NCBI RefSeq assembly: GCF_034263275.1
Contig: NZ_CP139559.1
Coordinates: 4,960,001 to 5,024,000 of the forward strand
Length of the DNA stretch: 64,000 nucleotides
Source of the DNA: Mucilaginibacter sp. cycad4
Lineage (GTDB): Bacteria > Bacteroidota > Bacteroidia > Sphingobacteriales > Sphingobacteriaceae
Direction of reading: 5' to 3'
Below the pieces are notes generated by a model. It had not been told where the DNA came from, did no database searches, and was given only the letters and a program-made list of their open reading frames with translations. The position numbers and the translations under genes are program-made. Within the stretch, counting starts at the first letter, position 1. Every line of letters starts with the position of its first letter. Below, one piece after another: positions 1-8,397 of this stretch.

Positions 1-276
1 CGCGCTAAACTAACTGCCCTCAAAGGCATCGGTAACTGGACTACAGATGTGTACCTAATGTTTGTACTGCAGCATGCCGATGTTTTTCCTATCGGGGATC
101 TGGCCGCGGTGAATGCGCTTAAACGGGTAAAAAATCTGCCAAAAGATATTACAAAGGAAGAGTTGTTAGCGGTGACCGAACAATGGAAACCTTACCGCAC
201 GGTAGCGGCGATGTTGTTATGGCATTATTATTTAGCCCCCCGGCCCCCTAAAGGGGGAGTTAAAAAGAAAGGTTAA
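1..276 (+). CDS. DNA-3-methyladenine glycosylase II (AlkA-type), 3' end only
   Basis: The reading frame is open from base 1, so only the C-terminal 91 codons are present. The sequence LKGIGNWTTDVY followed by FPIGDLAAVNALKRV matches the helix-hairpin-helix/GPD region of AlkA-like base-excision glycosylases. In this family the HhH binds DNA and the Asp after it (here in TTDVY, or nearby in PIGD) drives base release. The last ~14 codons (LAPRPPKGG...) are encoded by a palindromic repeat and are not part of the family fold, so the repeat seems to have supplied a new stop. A hairpin terminator follows. Family call fairly sure; the exact subfamily cannot be judged from the fragment. Confidence 0.8.
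   Translation, partial: RAKLTALKGIGNWTTDVYLMFVLQHADVFPIGDLAAVNALKRVKNLPKDITKEELLAVTEQWKPYRTVAAMLLWHYYLAPRPPKGGVKKKG
231..262 (+). repeat. CCCCCTAAAGGGGG palindromic repeat, copy 1
   Basis: A C-rich/G-rich palindrome with a TAAA loop lies in the 3' end of the glycosylase gene. A degenerate inverted copy sits about 75 bases downstream. The pair brackets a terminator hairpin. It resembles a dispersed REP-type element. Confidence 0.5.
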
Positions 277-284
277 TAAGCAAA

Positions 285-311
285 AAACGCATTGGCTTTG
301 CCAATGCGTTT
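285..311 (+). terminator. Hairpin terminator between the glycosylase gene and cphA
   Basis: A perfect 11-bp stem (AAACGCATTGG / CCAATGCGTTT) with a 5-base loop, flanked by A-rich and T-rich sides. It can end transcription from both strands, which fits its place between two convergent genes. Confidence 0.65.
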
Positions 312-326
312 GCATGTATTTAGCAA

Positions 327-350
327 AGCTCCCCCTTTAGGTGGCAGGGC
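327..350 (-). repeat. CCCCCTAAAGG-type repeat, copy 2 (inverted, degenerate)
   Basis: The stretch AGCTCCCCCTTTAGG is the reverse complement of copy 1 at 231-262, with the second half degraded. It ends right at the cphA stop codon. Confidence 0.4.
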
Positions 351-352
351 TG

Positions 353-2980
353 TCATACATTAAACAACCCGTTTCTTTCCTGCTCCTGGTAATCCTGTAC
401 AGTTTCAATGGCATTATCAATCACATCACTCAAAGCGGTTATGAAAGTACCGGGCTGGGCCAGGCTCATGGCGTGCTTAATGGCATCAACTTCTTTTGGT
501 ACTACCTCAACCTTTTTATCAGGATCAACCGAGTAAATTCCTTCCTTAAGTAAACCGATAATATTTTCGGCAGTGCGGCCGCGCAGGTGTTTCTCCTGGC
601 GCAGGATAATATAATCAAACATCTCGGCCGATAGCTTGCCCAACTCGCGGATGTCGTCGTCGCGCCTGTCGCCGGTGCCGGCTATGATACCAATTTTAAG
701 CGGCGAATCGATATGCTTTAAAAATTCCTTGATGCCGGTATAGCCATCCGGGTTGTGGGCAAAATCTATCATGAAACGAAAATCCTTAAACTCAAAGATG
801 TTCATACGGCCCGGCGTTTGTGATGCCGATGGGATAAAGGTTTCGAGCGAGATCTTGATGTCTTCAGTTTTAAATCCCCATAAAAAAGTAGCCAGCGTTG
901 CTGCAAGCACATTCTCAATCATGAAGGGCACAGTACCACCAAATGTAAGCGGGATCAGGATAGTACGCTGTACGCGGATCTTCCAGTCGCCTTTTAAAAT
1001 GGTGATAAAGCCGTTTTCACAAATGGCAGCAATGCCCCCTTTTTTGCAATGCGATTTAATGATCGGGTTATTTTCATTGCGGCTAAAGTAGGCGATGTTA
1101 CATTCGGCCTTTTTGCCGATGCGTACGCAATATTCATTGTCGGCATTTAAAACTCCCCAGCCATCCTTCTTAACCGAGTTAAGCACCACGCTTTTCACGC
1201 GGGAAAGGTCTTCCAATGAGTGGATATCCGATAAGCCAAGGTGATCTTCCTGGATATTGGTAACTACACCTATATCGCAAAATCCAAAACCGAGGCCCGA
1301 GCGCAGGATGCCTCCGCGGGCGGTTTCCAATACCGCGAAATCAACTGTCGGGTCTTTTAAAATAAACTCGGAACTTACCGGACCGGTGGTATCGCCCTTC
1401 AGCATCATGTTGTTTTGTACGTAGATCCCATCTGATGTAGTAAAACCTACCCTGTGCCCGTTGTTTTTAACAATGTGCGCTATTAAGCGGGTGGTAGTGG
1501 TTTTACCGTTGGTGCCCGTAATGGCGATGATAGGGATCCGGGCCGATTTACCGGCCGGGTAAAGCATATCAATCACGTGCCCGGCTACGTTACGTGGCAG
1601 GCCCTCACTTGGCGCGATGTGCATCCTGAAGCCCGGCGCGGCATTAACTTCCAGTATCACGCCACCGGTATCGGTAAGCGGCTCGGTAAGGTTTTGCGCC
1701 ATAATGTCGATTCCGCAAATATCCAGGCCGATGATTTTGGAGATGCGTTCGCAAATAAAAATATTTTGCGGGTGTATATGATCGGTAACATCAACCGAAG
1801 TACCGCCGGTGCTAAGGTTAGCTGTCGATTTTACGTAAACCACCTCATCCTTCGCTGGTATGGTTTCCAGTGTGTAACCTTTCTTTTCCAGCAGGTCGAG
1901 CGTATCACGGTCGATAGAAATTTCGGTAAGCACATTTTCATGACCATAACCACGGCGCGGGTCGGTATTTTCCAGGTCGATCAATTCCTGGATATTCGAC
2001 CTTCCGTCGCCGGTAATATGGGCCGGTTTGCGGAGGGCGGCGGCAACCATTTTATTATCGATCACCAACACCCTGAAGTCAAAGCCGGTAACATAACGCT
2101 CCACAATTACACGGCGCGAAATTTTGGCGGCGTGCTCATAGGCTTCAATAGCCTCCTCTTCAGTTTTTATGTTGATAGAAATGCCACGGCCATGGTTGCC
2201 ATCAAGCGGTTTAAATACCAGCGGGAAGCCCACTTTGCGGATGGCATCAGGCACAGCCGATGCTGATGATATGGTTACGCCTTTAGCTACAGGGATAGCC
2301 TGCTCCTGTAATAAACGCTTGGTTTCTTCCTTATTACTGGCAATATCAACGGCTATACTGCTGGTTTTTTCGGTCATGGTAGCGCGGAAACGTACCTGGT
2401 TTTTGCCGTAACCCAGCTGCACCAACGATTGATTGTTAAGCCTGATCCATGGGATATCCCTTGCAATAGCTTCTTCCACAATTGACCCGGTACTTGGCCC
2501 CAGGCGGGTATTTTCCCTGATCTCGCGCATTTGCTGAATATCAGCGTCCAGGTTGTAATCCTCGCCTTTTATCAGCGCTTCGGTTATGCGTACGGCAGAT
2601 TCGGCTGCAAAAACGCCAACTTTCTCTTCCAGGTAAGCAAACACTACATTGTACACGCCCCTTGTTTTGGTTTCGCGGGTACGGCCGAAACCGGTATCCA
2701 TACCGGCAAGGGTTTGGATCTCTAAGGCGATGTGCTCAATAACATGGCCCATCCAGGTGCCGGCAATCACCCGCTGAAAAAAACCGCCGGGTACACCGGG
2801 CGAGCAGCGGTGGCTGTATAACGATGGCAGCAGCTTTTCAAGCCGCTCATAAAAGCCTTCTATTTCGTTGGAGGGGCGGTGTTCCATCTCCTGCAGATCA
2901 AGCCGCATTTGTATTAATTTTTTGCGCCTGATGCTCCAAATGTTGGGTCCGCGTAGTACCTGGATATTCTCGATCTTCAT
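353..2980 (-). CDS. cphA: Cyanophycin synthetase
   Basis: ATP-dependent synthesis of cyanophycin (multi-L-arginyl-poly-L-aspartate), a cytoplasmic nitrogen and carbon store. The 875 aa are near the usual length of CphA1. An N-terminal domain (about 1-200) is followed by an ATP-grasp domain (about 215-475) with DGNHGRGI and the metal-binding ILEVNAAPGFRMH, and then a Mur-ligase-like half with P-loop ITGTNGKTTTTR near residue 490. ATP-grasp adds Asp and the Mur half adds Arg in the known family. It is divergent from cphB, with about 170 bases between the starts. The neighbours degrade the same polymer, which supports the call. No frameshift or loss of key motifs was seen. Confidence 0.95.
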   Translation of the reverse strand: MKIENIQVLRGPNIWSIRRKKLIQMRLDLQEMEHRPSNEIEGFYERLEKLLPSLYSHRCSPGVPGGFFQRVIAGTWMGHVIEHIALEIQTLAGMDTGFGRTRETKTRGVYNVVFAYLEEKVGVFAAESAVRITEALIKGEDYNLDADIQQMREIRENTRLGPSTGSIVEEAIARDIPWIRLNNQSLVQLGYGKNQVRFRATMTEKTSSIAVDIASNKEETKRLLQEQAIPVAKGVTISSASAVPDAIRKVGFPLVFKPLDGNHGRGISINIKTEEEAIEAYEHAAKISRRVIVERYVTGFDFRVLVIDNKMVAAALRKPAHITGDGRSNIQELIDLENTDPRRGYGHENVLTEISIDRDTLDLLEKKGYTLETIPAKDEVVYVKSTANLSTGGTSVDVTDHIHPQNIFICERISKIIGLDICGIDIMAQNLTEPLTDTGGVILEVNAAPGFRMHIAPSEGLPRNVAGHVIDMLYPAGKSARIPIIAITGTNGKTTTTRLIAHIVKNNGHRVGFTTSDGIYVQNNMMLKGDTTGPVSSEFILKDPTVDFAVLETARGGILRSGLGFGFCDIGVVTNIQEDHLGLSDIHSLEDLSRVKSVVLNSVKKDGWGVLNADNEYCVRIGKKAECNIAYFSRNENNPIIKSHCKKGGIAAICENGFITILKGDWKIRVQRTILIPLTFGGTVPFMIENVLAATLATFLWGFKTEDIKISLETFIPSASQTPGRMNIFEFKDFRFMIDFAHNPDGYTGIKEFLKHIDSPLKIGIIAGTGDRRDDDIRELGKLSAEMFDYIILRQEKHLRGRTAENIIGLLKEGIYSVDPDKKVEVVPKEVDAIKHAMSLAQPGTFITALSDVIDNAIETVQDYQEQERNGLFNV

Positions 2981-3152
2981 TATGTAGAATGCTATTTTTT
3001 TGTCAGTCTAATTTTCCCCTTAAAACTATAAAACATAACACGGGAATAAAATTTTTGATGGCAAAAAGCCATTATTTATTATTAGTTCCTGTGTTTGTGC
3101 ATGTTTTTGTCGTAATTTGTATATAGTTGTATTAAGATATTGTGAAATAATC

Positions 3153-4073
3153 ATGATTGTCCCGAAAGGTAAACTAATAATTATAGGTGGCGCGGTTGAT
3201 ATGGGGAGTAATGTTACTCTTCAGGAGCACATTTTGCAACCGGATTATATCAAATTTTTTGAACAGGGCATATTAAGGCGGATAATTAACGAATCGGCAA
3301 AGCATGAAGGCTCACAAATTGAAGTAATCACCACTGCTTCACAAATTCCGGAGCTTGTAGGTGCGGAGTATATTAAAGCCTTCGGCCAGCTCAACGTTAC
3401 TAATGTTAATGTACTGCACATCAAAAGCCGCGAGGATGCGGGCAATAAAGTTTATCTCGACCGTATTCGCAAAGCCGATGTGGTGATGTTCAGCGGCGGC
3501 GACCAGCTCCGGCTTACAGCTATTTTTGGCGGTACCGAATTTTTACAGATCCTTAAACAGCGTTATCAAAAAGAAGATTTCGTTATCGCCGGTACTTCGG
3601 CAGGTGCTGCGGCAGCTTCAACACACATGATTTACCGCGGGCAAAGCAACGAAGCCCTTGTAAAAGGCGAGGTACAGATAACCGCCGGCCTTGGCTTTAT
3701 CGACTCGGTTATTGTTGATACACACTTTGTACAGCGCGGCCGCATAGGCCGGTTAATGTATGCTGTAGCAACCAACCCGGGTATTTTAGGAATAGGTTTG
3801 GGCGAGGATACAGGCTTGCTTATTACCGAAGGTTATATGATGGAAGCTATCGGCTCGGGCCTCATCATTTTGGTTGATGGCCGCAACATCGTATCAACCA
3901 ATATTTATGATGTGGAGCTCGGCTCGCCAATATCTATCGAAAACCTGAGGGTGCATGTCATGTCGATATTTGATAAGTACGACCTGATCCAGCACCGTTT
4001 AATCATAAAAAAGAGCGTGAAAGTTGAAGAAGGTGTTTTTATACATGCACCGGGCAGCAATCTTTTACAATAA
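3153..4073 (+). CDS. cphB: Cyanophycinase (peptidase family S51)
   Basis: Hydrolyses cyanophycin to beta-Asp-Arg dipeptides. The S51 nucleophile elbow GTSAGAA is clear (Ser at about residue 149), with GGDQLRL upstream and DTHFVQRGRIGRL downstream, as in CphB. I chose the ATG at 3153 because MIVPKGKLIIIGG starts the first beta strand of the fold. An in-frame ATG at 3117 would add 12 residues of unlikely sequence. No export signal is visible from this start, so it is probably cytoplasmic like its substrate. It lies 71 bases before iaaA, likely in one transcript. Confidence 0.93.
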   Translation: MIVPKGKLIIIGGAVDMGSNVTLQEHILQPDYIKFFEQGILRRIINESAKHEGSQIEVITTASQIPELVGAEYIKAFGQLNVTNVNVLHIKSREDAGNKVYLDRIRKADVVMFSGGDQLRLTAIFGGTEFLQILKQRYQKEDFVIAGTSAGAAAASTHMIYRGQSNEALVKGEVQITAGLGFIDSVIVDTHFVQRGRIGRLMYAVATNPGILGIGLGEDTGLLITEGYMMEAIGSGLIILVDGRNIVSTNIYDVELGSPISIENLRVHVMSIFDKYDLIQHRLIIKKSVKVEEGVFIHAPGSNLLQ

Positions 4074-4144
4074 TTTAAACTGCATAAAGTTCTTATAAAC
4101 ACCCTGGCCTTATTTATGCAGGTACATCTACTTAATTTATAATT

Positions 4145-4987
4145 ATGAAAATAATTATTCACGGCGGTTTTTTTAGCGAATCGCATACCAACCAGGAAGT
4201 AAAGCTGGCCAAACAGGAGGCCCTGAACGGCATAGTGCAGTTAGGATATAACTACCTGCAACATCATACCGCTGCAGAAACAGTGGTTTATGCTGTGAGG
4301 CTGCTTGAAGACTGCGAGCTTTTTAACGCAGGCACCGGCTCACAGATCCAAAGCGATGGCAAGATCCGTTTGAGTGCTGCGCTAATGGATGGTAAAACCC
4401 AGCGTTTTTCGGGCGTTATTAATATTGAGGACGTTAAAAACCCTATCTGCGTAGCTGAAAAACTACAAGCCTATGATGACCGTGTATTGAGCGGCAAAGG
4501 AGCATGCGATTTTGCTATAGAAAACGGTCATAAATATTATAACCCCGAAATCCCGCAGCGCCGTCACGAATACGAACAAAAGCTCAGCGATTCCATCAGG
4601 CTTGGCACCGTGGGCTGCGTTGCATTGGATGTACATGGCAACCTGGCTGCCGCAACGAGTACCGGCGGCAAAGGTTTTGAAATCCCCGGCCGTGTTAGTG
4701 ATTCGGCCACTACTGCAGGAAATTATGCCAATGAGTTTGCCGGCGTTTCATGTACCGGCGTAGGTGAAGATATTGTAAGCGGCTCGGTAGCTGTTAAAAT
4801 TGTTACACGCGTAACCGATGGCATGACCCTTATGGCCGCTACCGAAAAAACTCTCGATGAAATGAAGCCTTACGATGGCTTTGCCGGTGTGATAGGGATT
4901 ACTACAGACGGACAGATCTATCACTCCGATACCCACCCTTATATGGTTTGGGCCCTGCACGACGGCGATATTGAGATCTTTAACTAA
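4145..4987 (+). CDS. iaaA: Isoaspartyl peptidase / L-asparaginase (plant-type, Ntn hydrolase)
   Basis: Family T2 Ntn hydrolase that would split the beta-Asp-Arg released by cyanophycinase into Asp and Arg. The self-cleavage site is visible as LGTVGCVALD, giving Thr155 as the new N-terminal nucleophile of the beta chain. The N-terminal HGG and the GNLAAATSTGG segment after the nucleophile are also family features. The 280 aa are slightly short for the family but complete. Being third in the cyanophycin locus makes dipeptide cleavage a better guess than general asparaginase activity. No signal peptide. Confidence 0.93.
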   Translation: MKIIIHGGFFSESHTNQEVKLAKQEALNGIVQLGYNYLQHHTAAETVVYAVRLLEDCELFNAGTGSQIQSDGKIRLSAALMDGKTQRFSGVINIEDVKNPICVAEKLQAYDDRVLSGKGACDFAIENGHKYYNPEIPQRRHEYEQKLSDSIRLGTVGCVALDVHGNLAAATSTGGKGFEIPGRVSDSATTAGNYANEFAGVSCTGVGEDIVSGSVAVKIVTRVTDGMTLMAATEKTLDEMKPYDGFAGVIGITTDGQIYHSDTHPYMVWALHDGDIEIFN

Positions 4988-5096
4988 AACCTAAATTTAT
5001 TTTTCCCGTAGAAAGGCATAAGTTCAGCATCTGTAAAATAACGGTGGCATTTAGGCGTTTACGTATTTACTGCTTTTTACAGGTATTGTTTTCCCG

Positions 5097-5120
5097 TTAA
5101 CAAATATTTACATTTGTTAA
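5097..5120. promoter_or_regulatory. Short inverted repeat upstream of the TPR-like gene
   Basis: TTAACAAAT and ATTTGTTAA form a perfect 9-bp inverted repeat with a 6-base spacer, about 50 bases before the ATG at 5168. It may be an operator or a weak hairpin of the iaaA transcript; no T-tract follows. Confidence 0.3.
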
Positions 5121-5167
5121 GCTGATTAATTTAAAATTACACAGTTTAAACCCAGGAAAAAGATTAA

Positions 5168-5791
5168 ATGAGATATTTCCTACTTATTATTTTATGCGCT
5201 GTTGGGTTCGATGCATCAGCGCAATGGTATTACAAGCCGTTCAATAAGCGTACCCGGTCTCCGCAAATGGCTTATGCACAAAGCCATTCTATCAAAAGGC
5301 TGCCCGTTCCTGCAATGGCTAAAGTAAAGATCCGCCCGTTTACCATTGAACATACCCCATATGTGCTGGCCATGATCGAGGAATCGGTGATGAAAACCGC
5401 GCAGCACAATATGCGTTTTCATGTGTACAATGCCGCCAGCTACAACTTTAGCGACCTGGCCCAGATGTATATGAAGCAGAACCGCCTGGCCGAGGCCAAA
5501 TGGTTCCTGCTGCAAAGCATTTCTATATCGCGCCAGCAAAACGACGACAGGCATACCATAGCCAACCTGCTTGACCTTGCAACTGTAAAAGCTGATTACG
5601 GCGATTACGCACAGGCCAAACAGGATCTGGCCGAAGCCCGCCAACTTGCTGTTGCCCGCGGTTTAACTTTTGACCTGGCTACTGTAGAGAAAAAAACGCG
5701 CTATTTACAGGACAATAAATTTAACACGCTGCGCACCGAAACCCACTTTGCCGAAACCGCCGATGCAGGCACGAAAACAGTTAACAAATAA
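5168..5791 (+). CDS. Secreted TPR-like protein, function unknown
   Basis: Starts with a typical signal peptide, MRYFLLIILCAVGFDASAQ, with cleavage likely after ASA, so it is probably periplasmic. Residues about 90-190 are helical with tetratricopeptide-like pairs (AEAKWFLLQS, ADYGDYAQAKQDLAEARQ), a protein-binding scaffold. The first ~60 residues after the signal are basic and extended. No enzyme motif was seen. It stands alone between iaaA and the protease gene and is closed by a terminator. Confidence 0.7.
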   Translation: MRYFLLIILCAVGFDASAQWYYKPFNKRTRSPQMAYAQSHSIKRLPVPAMAKVKIRPFTIEHTPYVLAMIEESVMKTAQHNMRFHVYNAASYNFSDLAQMYMKQNRLAEAKWFLLQSISISRQQNDDRHTIANLLDLATVKADYGDYAQAKQDLAEARQLAVARGLTFDLATVEKKTRYLQDNKFNTLRTETHFAETADAGTKTVNK

Positions 5792-5873
5792 TATTTATTT
5801 GTAACAAAAGCGTAAAATGGTGCTGCCTGCATACTATTAGTAAAACATAATCGTATTATTGTTATTAGTAATT

Positions 5874-5908
5874 AAGAGACAGCATATTGACTGTCTCTTT
5901 TTTATTTT
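5874..5908 (+). terminator. Rho-independent terminator after the TPR-like gene
   Basis: Perfect 9-bp stem AAGAGACAG / CTGTCTCTT with an 8-base loop, followed at once by a run of T. It separates the TPR-like gene from the protease gene. Confidence 0.85.
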
Positions 5909-5980
5909 ACATTAGCAAATTAATAATAGGCACAAGTATTGATGTTTTACACCAACCCCGATTTAACTACAGTAAAAGAT

Positions 5981-8125
5981 ATGTTTAAGAAAGTATATTT
6001 GTTATTGGTGCTGGGCGCAGCCCTCGCCTGTAAAGCATCACCATCCAAACCTGTTAAAGTAGCAGGTTCAAATGATTTACAGCCCGATGAACAGCAAAGC
6101 CTTGTTTGTAAGCAGGTAGCATCATTAATCTCCAACTATAACTATAAAAAAGTTCCGTTAAACGATTCAGTATCTGCTATCATTTATGACCGGTATATCA
6201 AATCGCTTGACGAAAACCACAGCTATTTTTTAGCATCTGATATCAAGGATTTTGAAAAATATAAAACCGTGCTTGATGATGATATTAAAGCCGGCAACCT
6301 GGCCGATGCTTTTTATATTTTCAACGTTTTTCAGAAAAGGTATATCGAGCATATAAAATATTCAATTGAGCAAATCAGCAAAAACTTTGATTTCAATAAA
6401 ACTGAAACATTTGTTTATGATCGGGACAAACTGCCATGGATCGCTACACAAAGCGATATGGATGCCATGTGGACCAAGCGTGTTAAATACGATTTGCTGA
6501 ACCTGAAACTGGCCAATGCAGATATGGCCAAAAACAAGGAAACCCTTAAAAAACGATATGAAAACCTGTTAACACAAAGCAACAAGCTATCAAACCAGGA
6601 TGTTTTCCAGTATTTTATGGATGCCTTTACCGAGGCTATCGATCCGCATACCAATTACTTTAACCCGTCAAACGCTGCTAATTTCAATATCGAAATGTCG
6701 CGCCAGGTTGAAGGGATCGGTGCTTCATTACTGGTGGAAAACGAATACGTAACTATTAAAACGATTGTACCGGGCGGCCCGGCCGATAAAAGCCACCAGA
6801 TAAGCGTTGACGACCGCATTGTTGCAGTAGCCCAGGGTAAAACCGGCGAATTCCAGAACGTGGTGGGATGGCGTGTTGATAATGCTATCGCCATCATCCG
6901 CGGTACTAAAGGCACCACGGTAAGGCTTGAAATATTGCCTGCCGGTGCAAACGCATCAAGCAAACCCAAAGTGGTTGAAATGGTACGTGAGAAGATCATC
7001 CTGAAAGATCAATCGGCCAAGAAGGAGATCCGTACTTATAACAGCAATGGTAAAACAGTTAAGATAGGCGTAATATCTATCCCTGCCTTCTACATTGATT
7101 TTAATGATTATAAAGCGGGTAACCCTAACTATAAAAGTACCACGCATGATGTTAAGGCGATCCTTGACTCATTAAAGAAAGAAAACGTAGACGGCCTGGT
7201 GATCGACCTGCGTGAAAATGGCGGTGGTTCATTGATGGAAGCTATTGAGCTTACAGGTTTGTTCATTAAAACCGGCCCGGTAGTACAGGTACGCGACACT
7301 AAAGACCAGGTTGAAATTGATAAAGACGAAGATGCGGATATTACCTACAGCGGCCCTATGGCTGTACTGGTTGACCGTTTCAGCGCCTCAGCTTCTGAAA
7401 TTTTCTCAGGTGCTATCCAGGATTATGGCCGCGGGTTGATCCTGGGTACCCAAACCTATGGTAAAGGCTCGGTACAAAGCGCTATCGATCTTGACAGGGT
7501 GATAGGATCTTCGCTCCGCGATAAAATTGCAGGTGTAGTTGGCGGTGCTAAAAAAACAACCTCTACCGGCAGCCAAAGCACTTATGGCCAGCTTAACCTT
7601 ACTATAGCTAAGTTCTATCGCATCAGCGGTAACTCAACCCAGCACAAGGGTGTAACACCAGATATCTCTTTTCCATCGGTTATTCCTTTGGATAAATATG
7701 GCGAAGATACTGAGCCTTCAGCGATGCCATTTGATGTCATTGCCAAAACAGATTATACCAAAACAGGCGATTTTACCGGTGTGCTGCCGCAATTGAAAAA
7801 ATTGCACGATCAGCGTATGACCGGCAGCGATAGTTACAAATATTTGCTTGAAGATATTGCTGATTTTAAAAAGCACGATGCTGATGACAGCGTGTCCTTA
7901 AAAGAGTCGGATTTGAAGAAACAGCGTGACGATGATGAAACAAAAACATTTGAGCGTAATAACCTGCGCCGCGTAGCATTAGGCTTGCCAGCCCTTAAAA
8001 AAGGACAAACCAAACCTAAAAACGAAGACCTTGACTTTGTAAAACGCGAAGCCGGCCAAATCATGACCGATTATATCAGCCTTGATAACAAGTATACAAG
8101 TGTTGGCTCACAGCCGGTTAACTAA
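5981..8125 (+). CDS. prc: C-terminal processing (tail-specific) protease, S41, lipoprotein
   Basis: Periplasmic serine protease of the Prc/CtpA family, which trims C-termini of envelope proteins. The start at 5981 gives MFKKVYLLLVLGAALAC, a lipoprotein signal with Cys17 as lipid anchor; a TTG/ATG pair 37-42 bases upstream would bury this signal and was not used. After an N-terminal helical domain come a PDZ domain (about residues 230-330) and the S41 core with RFSASASEIFSGA and YGKGSVQ. By alignment with E. coli Prc the catalytic pair should be Ser470 and Lys495, spaced 25 residues as in that enzyme. A charged C-terminal domain follows. It is monocistronic between two terminators. Confidence 0.93.
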   Translation: MFKKVYLLLVLGAALACKASPSKPVKVAGSNDLQPDEQQSLVCKQVASLISNYNYKKVPLNDSVSAIIYDRYIKSLDENHSYFLASDIKDFEKYKTVLDDDIKAGNLADAFYIFNVFQKRYIEHIKYSIEQISKNFDFNKTETFVYDRDKLPWIATQSDMDAMWTKRVKYDLLNLKLANADMAKNKETLKKRYENLLTQSNKLSNQDVFQYFMDAFTEAIDPHTNYFNPSNAANFNIEMSRQVEGIGASLLVENEYVTIKTIVPGGPADKSHQISVDDRIVAVAQGKTGEFQNVVGWRVDNAIAIIRGTKGTTVRLEILPAGANASSKPKVVEMVREKIILKDQSAKKEIRTYNSNGKTVKIGVISIPAFYIDFNDYKAGNPNYKSTTHDVKAILDSLKKENVDGLVIDLRENGGGSLMEAIELTGLFIKTGPVVQVRDTKDQVEIDKDEDADITYSGPMAVLVDRFSASASEIFSGAIQDYGRGLILGTQTYGKGSVQSAIDLDRVIGSSLRDKIAGVVGGAKKTTSTGSQSTYGQLNLTIAKFYRISGNSTQHKGVTPDISFPSVIPLDKYGEDTEPSAMPFDVIAKTDYTKTGDFTGVLPQLKKLHDQRMTGSDSYKYLLEDIADFKKHDADDSVSLKESDLKKQRDDDETKTFERNNLRRVALGLPALKKGQTKPKNEDLDFVKREAGQIMTDYISLDNKYTSVGSQPVN

Positions 8126-8144
8126 GCTAATTTAGATAATATGC

Positions 8145-8181
8145 AGCGCCCGGTATTGAAAGATGCCGGGCGCTTTTATTT
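8145..8181 (+). terminator. Rho-independent terminator after prc
   Basis: Perfect 9-bp GC-rich stem AGCGCCCGG / CCGGGCGCT, a 12-base loop and a following T-rich tail. Confidence 0.9.
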
Positions 8182-8200
8182 ACCTAATTACACTCTAACC

Positions 8201-8294
8201 CGTCATTGCGAGGTACGAAGCAATCCCAAACTTTACAGAGAGACTTTCAAAACGGCTCTACTAATCGGGGATTGCTTCGTACCTCGCAATGACG
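8201..8294. repeat. Long inverted repeat (CGTCATTGCGAGGTACGAAGC type)
   Basis: Two perfect 26-base arms (8201-8226 and 8269-8294) around a 42-base spacer, read as GTCATTGCGAGGTACGAAGC and its complement. It codes for nothing and lies between prc and the dehydrogenase gene. Similar GTCATTGCGAG...GAAGCAATC palindromes are scattered as intergenic repeats in many bacteria. The name of the family is from general knowledge; the arms are seen directly. Confidence 0.8.
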
Positions 8295-8363
8295 CTTTTA
8301 TATTCACTCTGTAAAAATTGTCTGTCATTATAAAACCCTGTCGGCTAATACCCTTGCATTTTG

Positions 8364-8371
8364 TAAATTTG
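8364..8371 (+). promoter_or_regulatory. Possible -7 box (TAAATTTG) for the dehydrogenase gene
   Basis: Matches the Bacteroidetes -7 consensus TAnnTTTG and lies 26 bases before the TTG start at 8398. No good -33 TTG at the usual spacing was found, so this is tentative. Confidence 0.35.
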
Positions 8372-8397
8372 GCCTTTTATAAAAAATCGATACAACG

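Noticed and set aside
1577-2266. Long plus-strand frame opposite cphA
   Set aside because: It is antisense to the conserved ATP-grasp region, lacks any domain character and is explained by the codon use of cphA.
5939-5980. TTG/ATG start giving a longer prc product
   Set aside because: It would bury the lipoprotein signal; the ATG at 5981 starts it cleanly.
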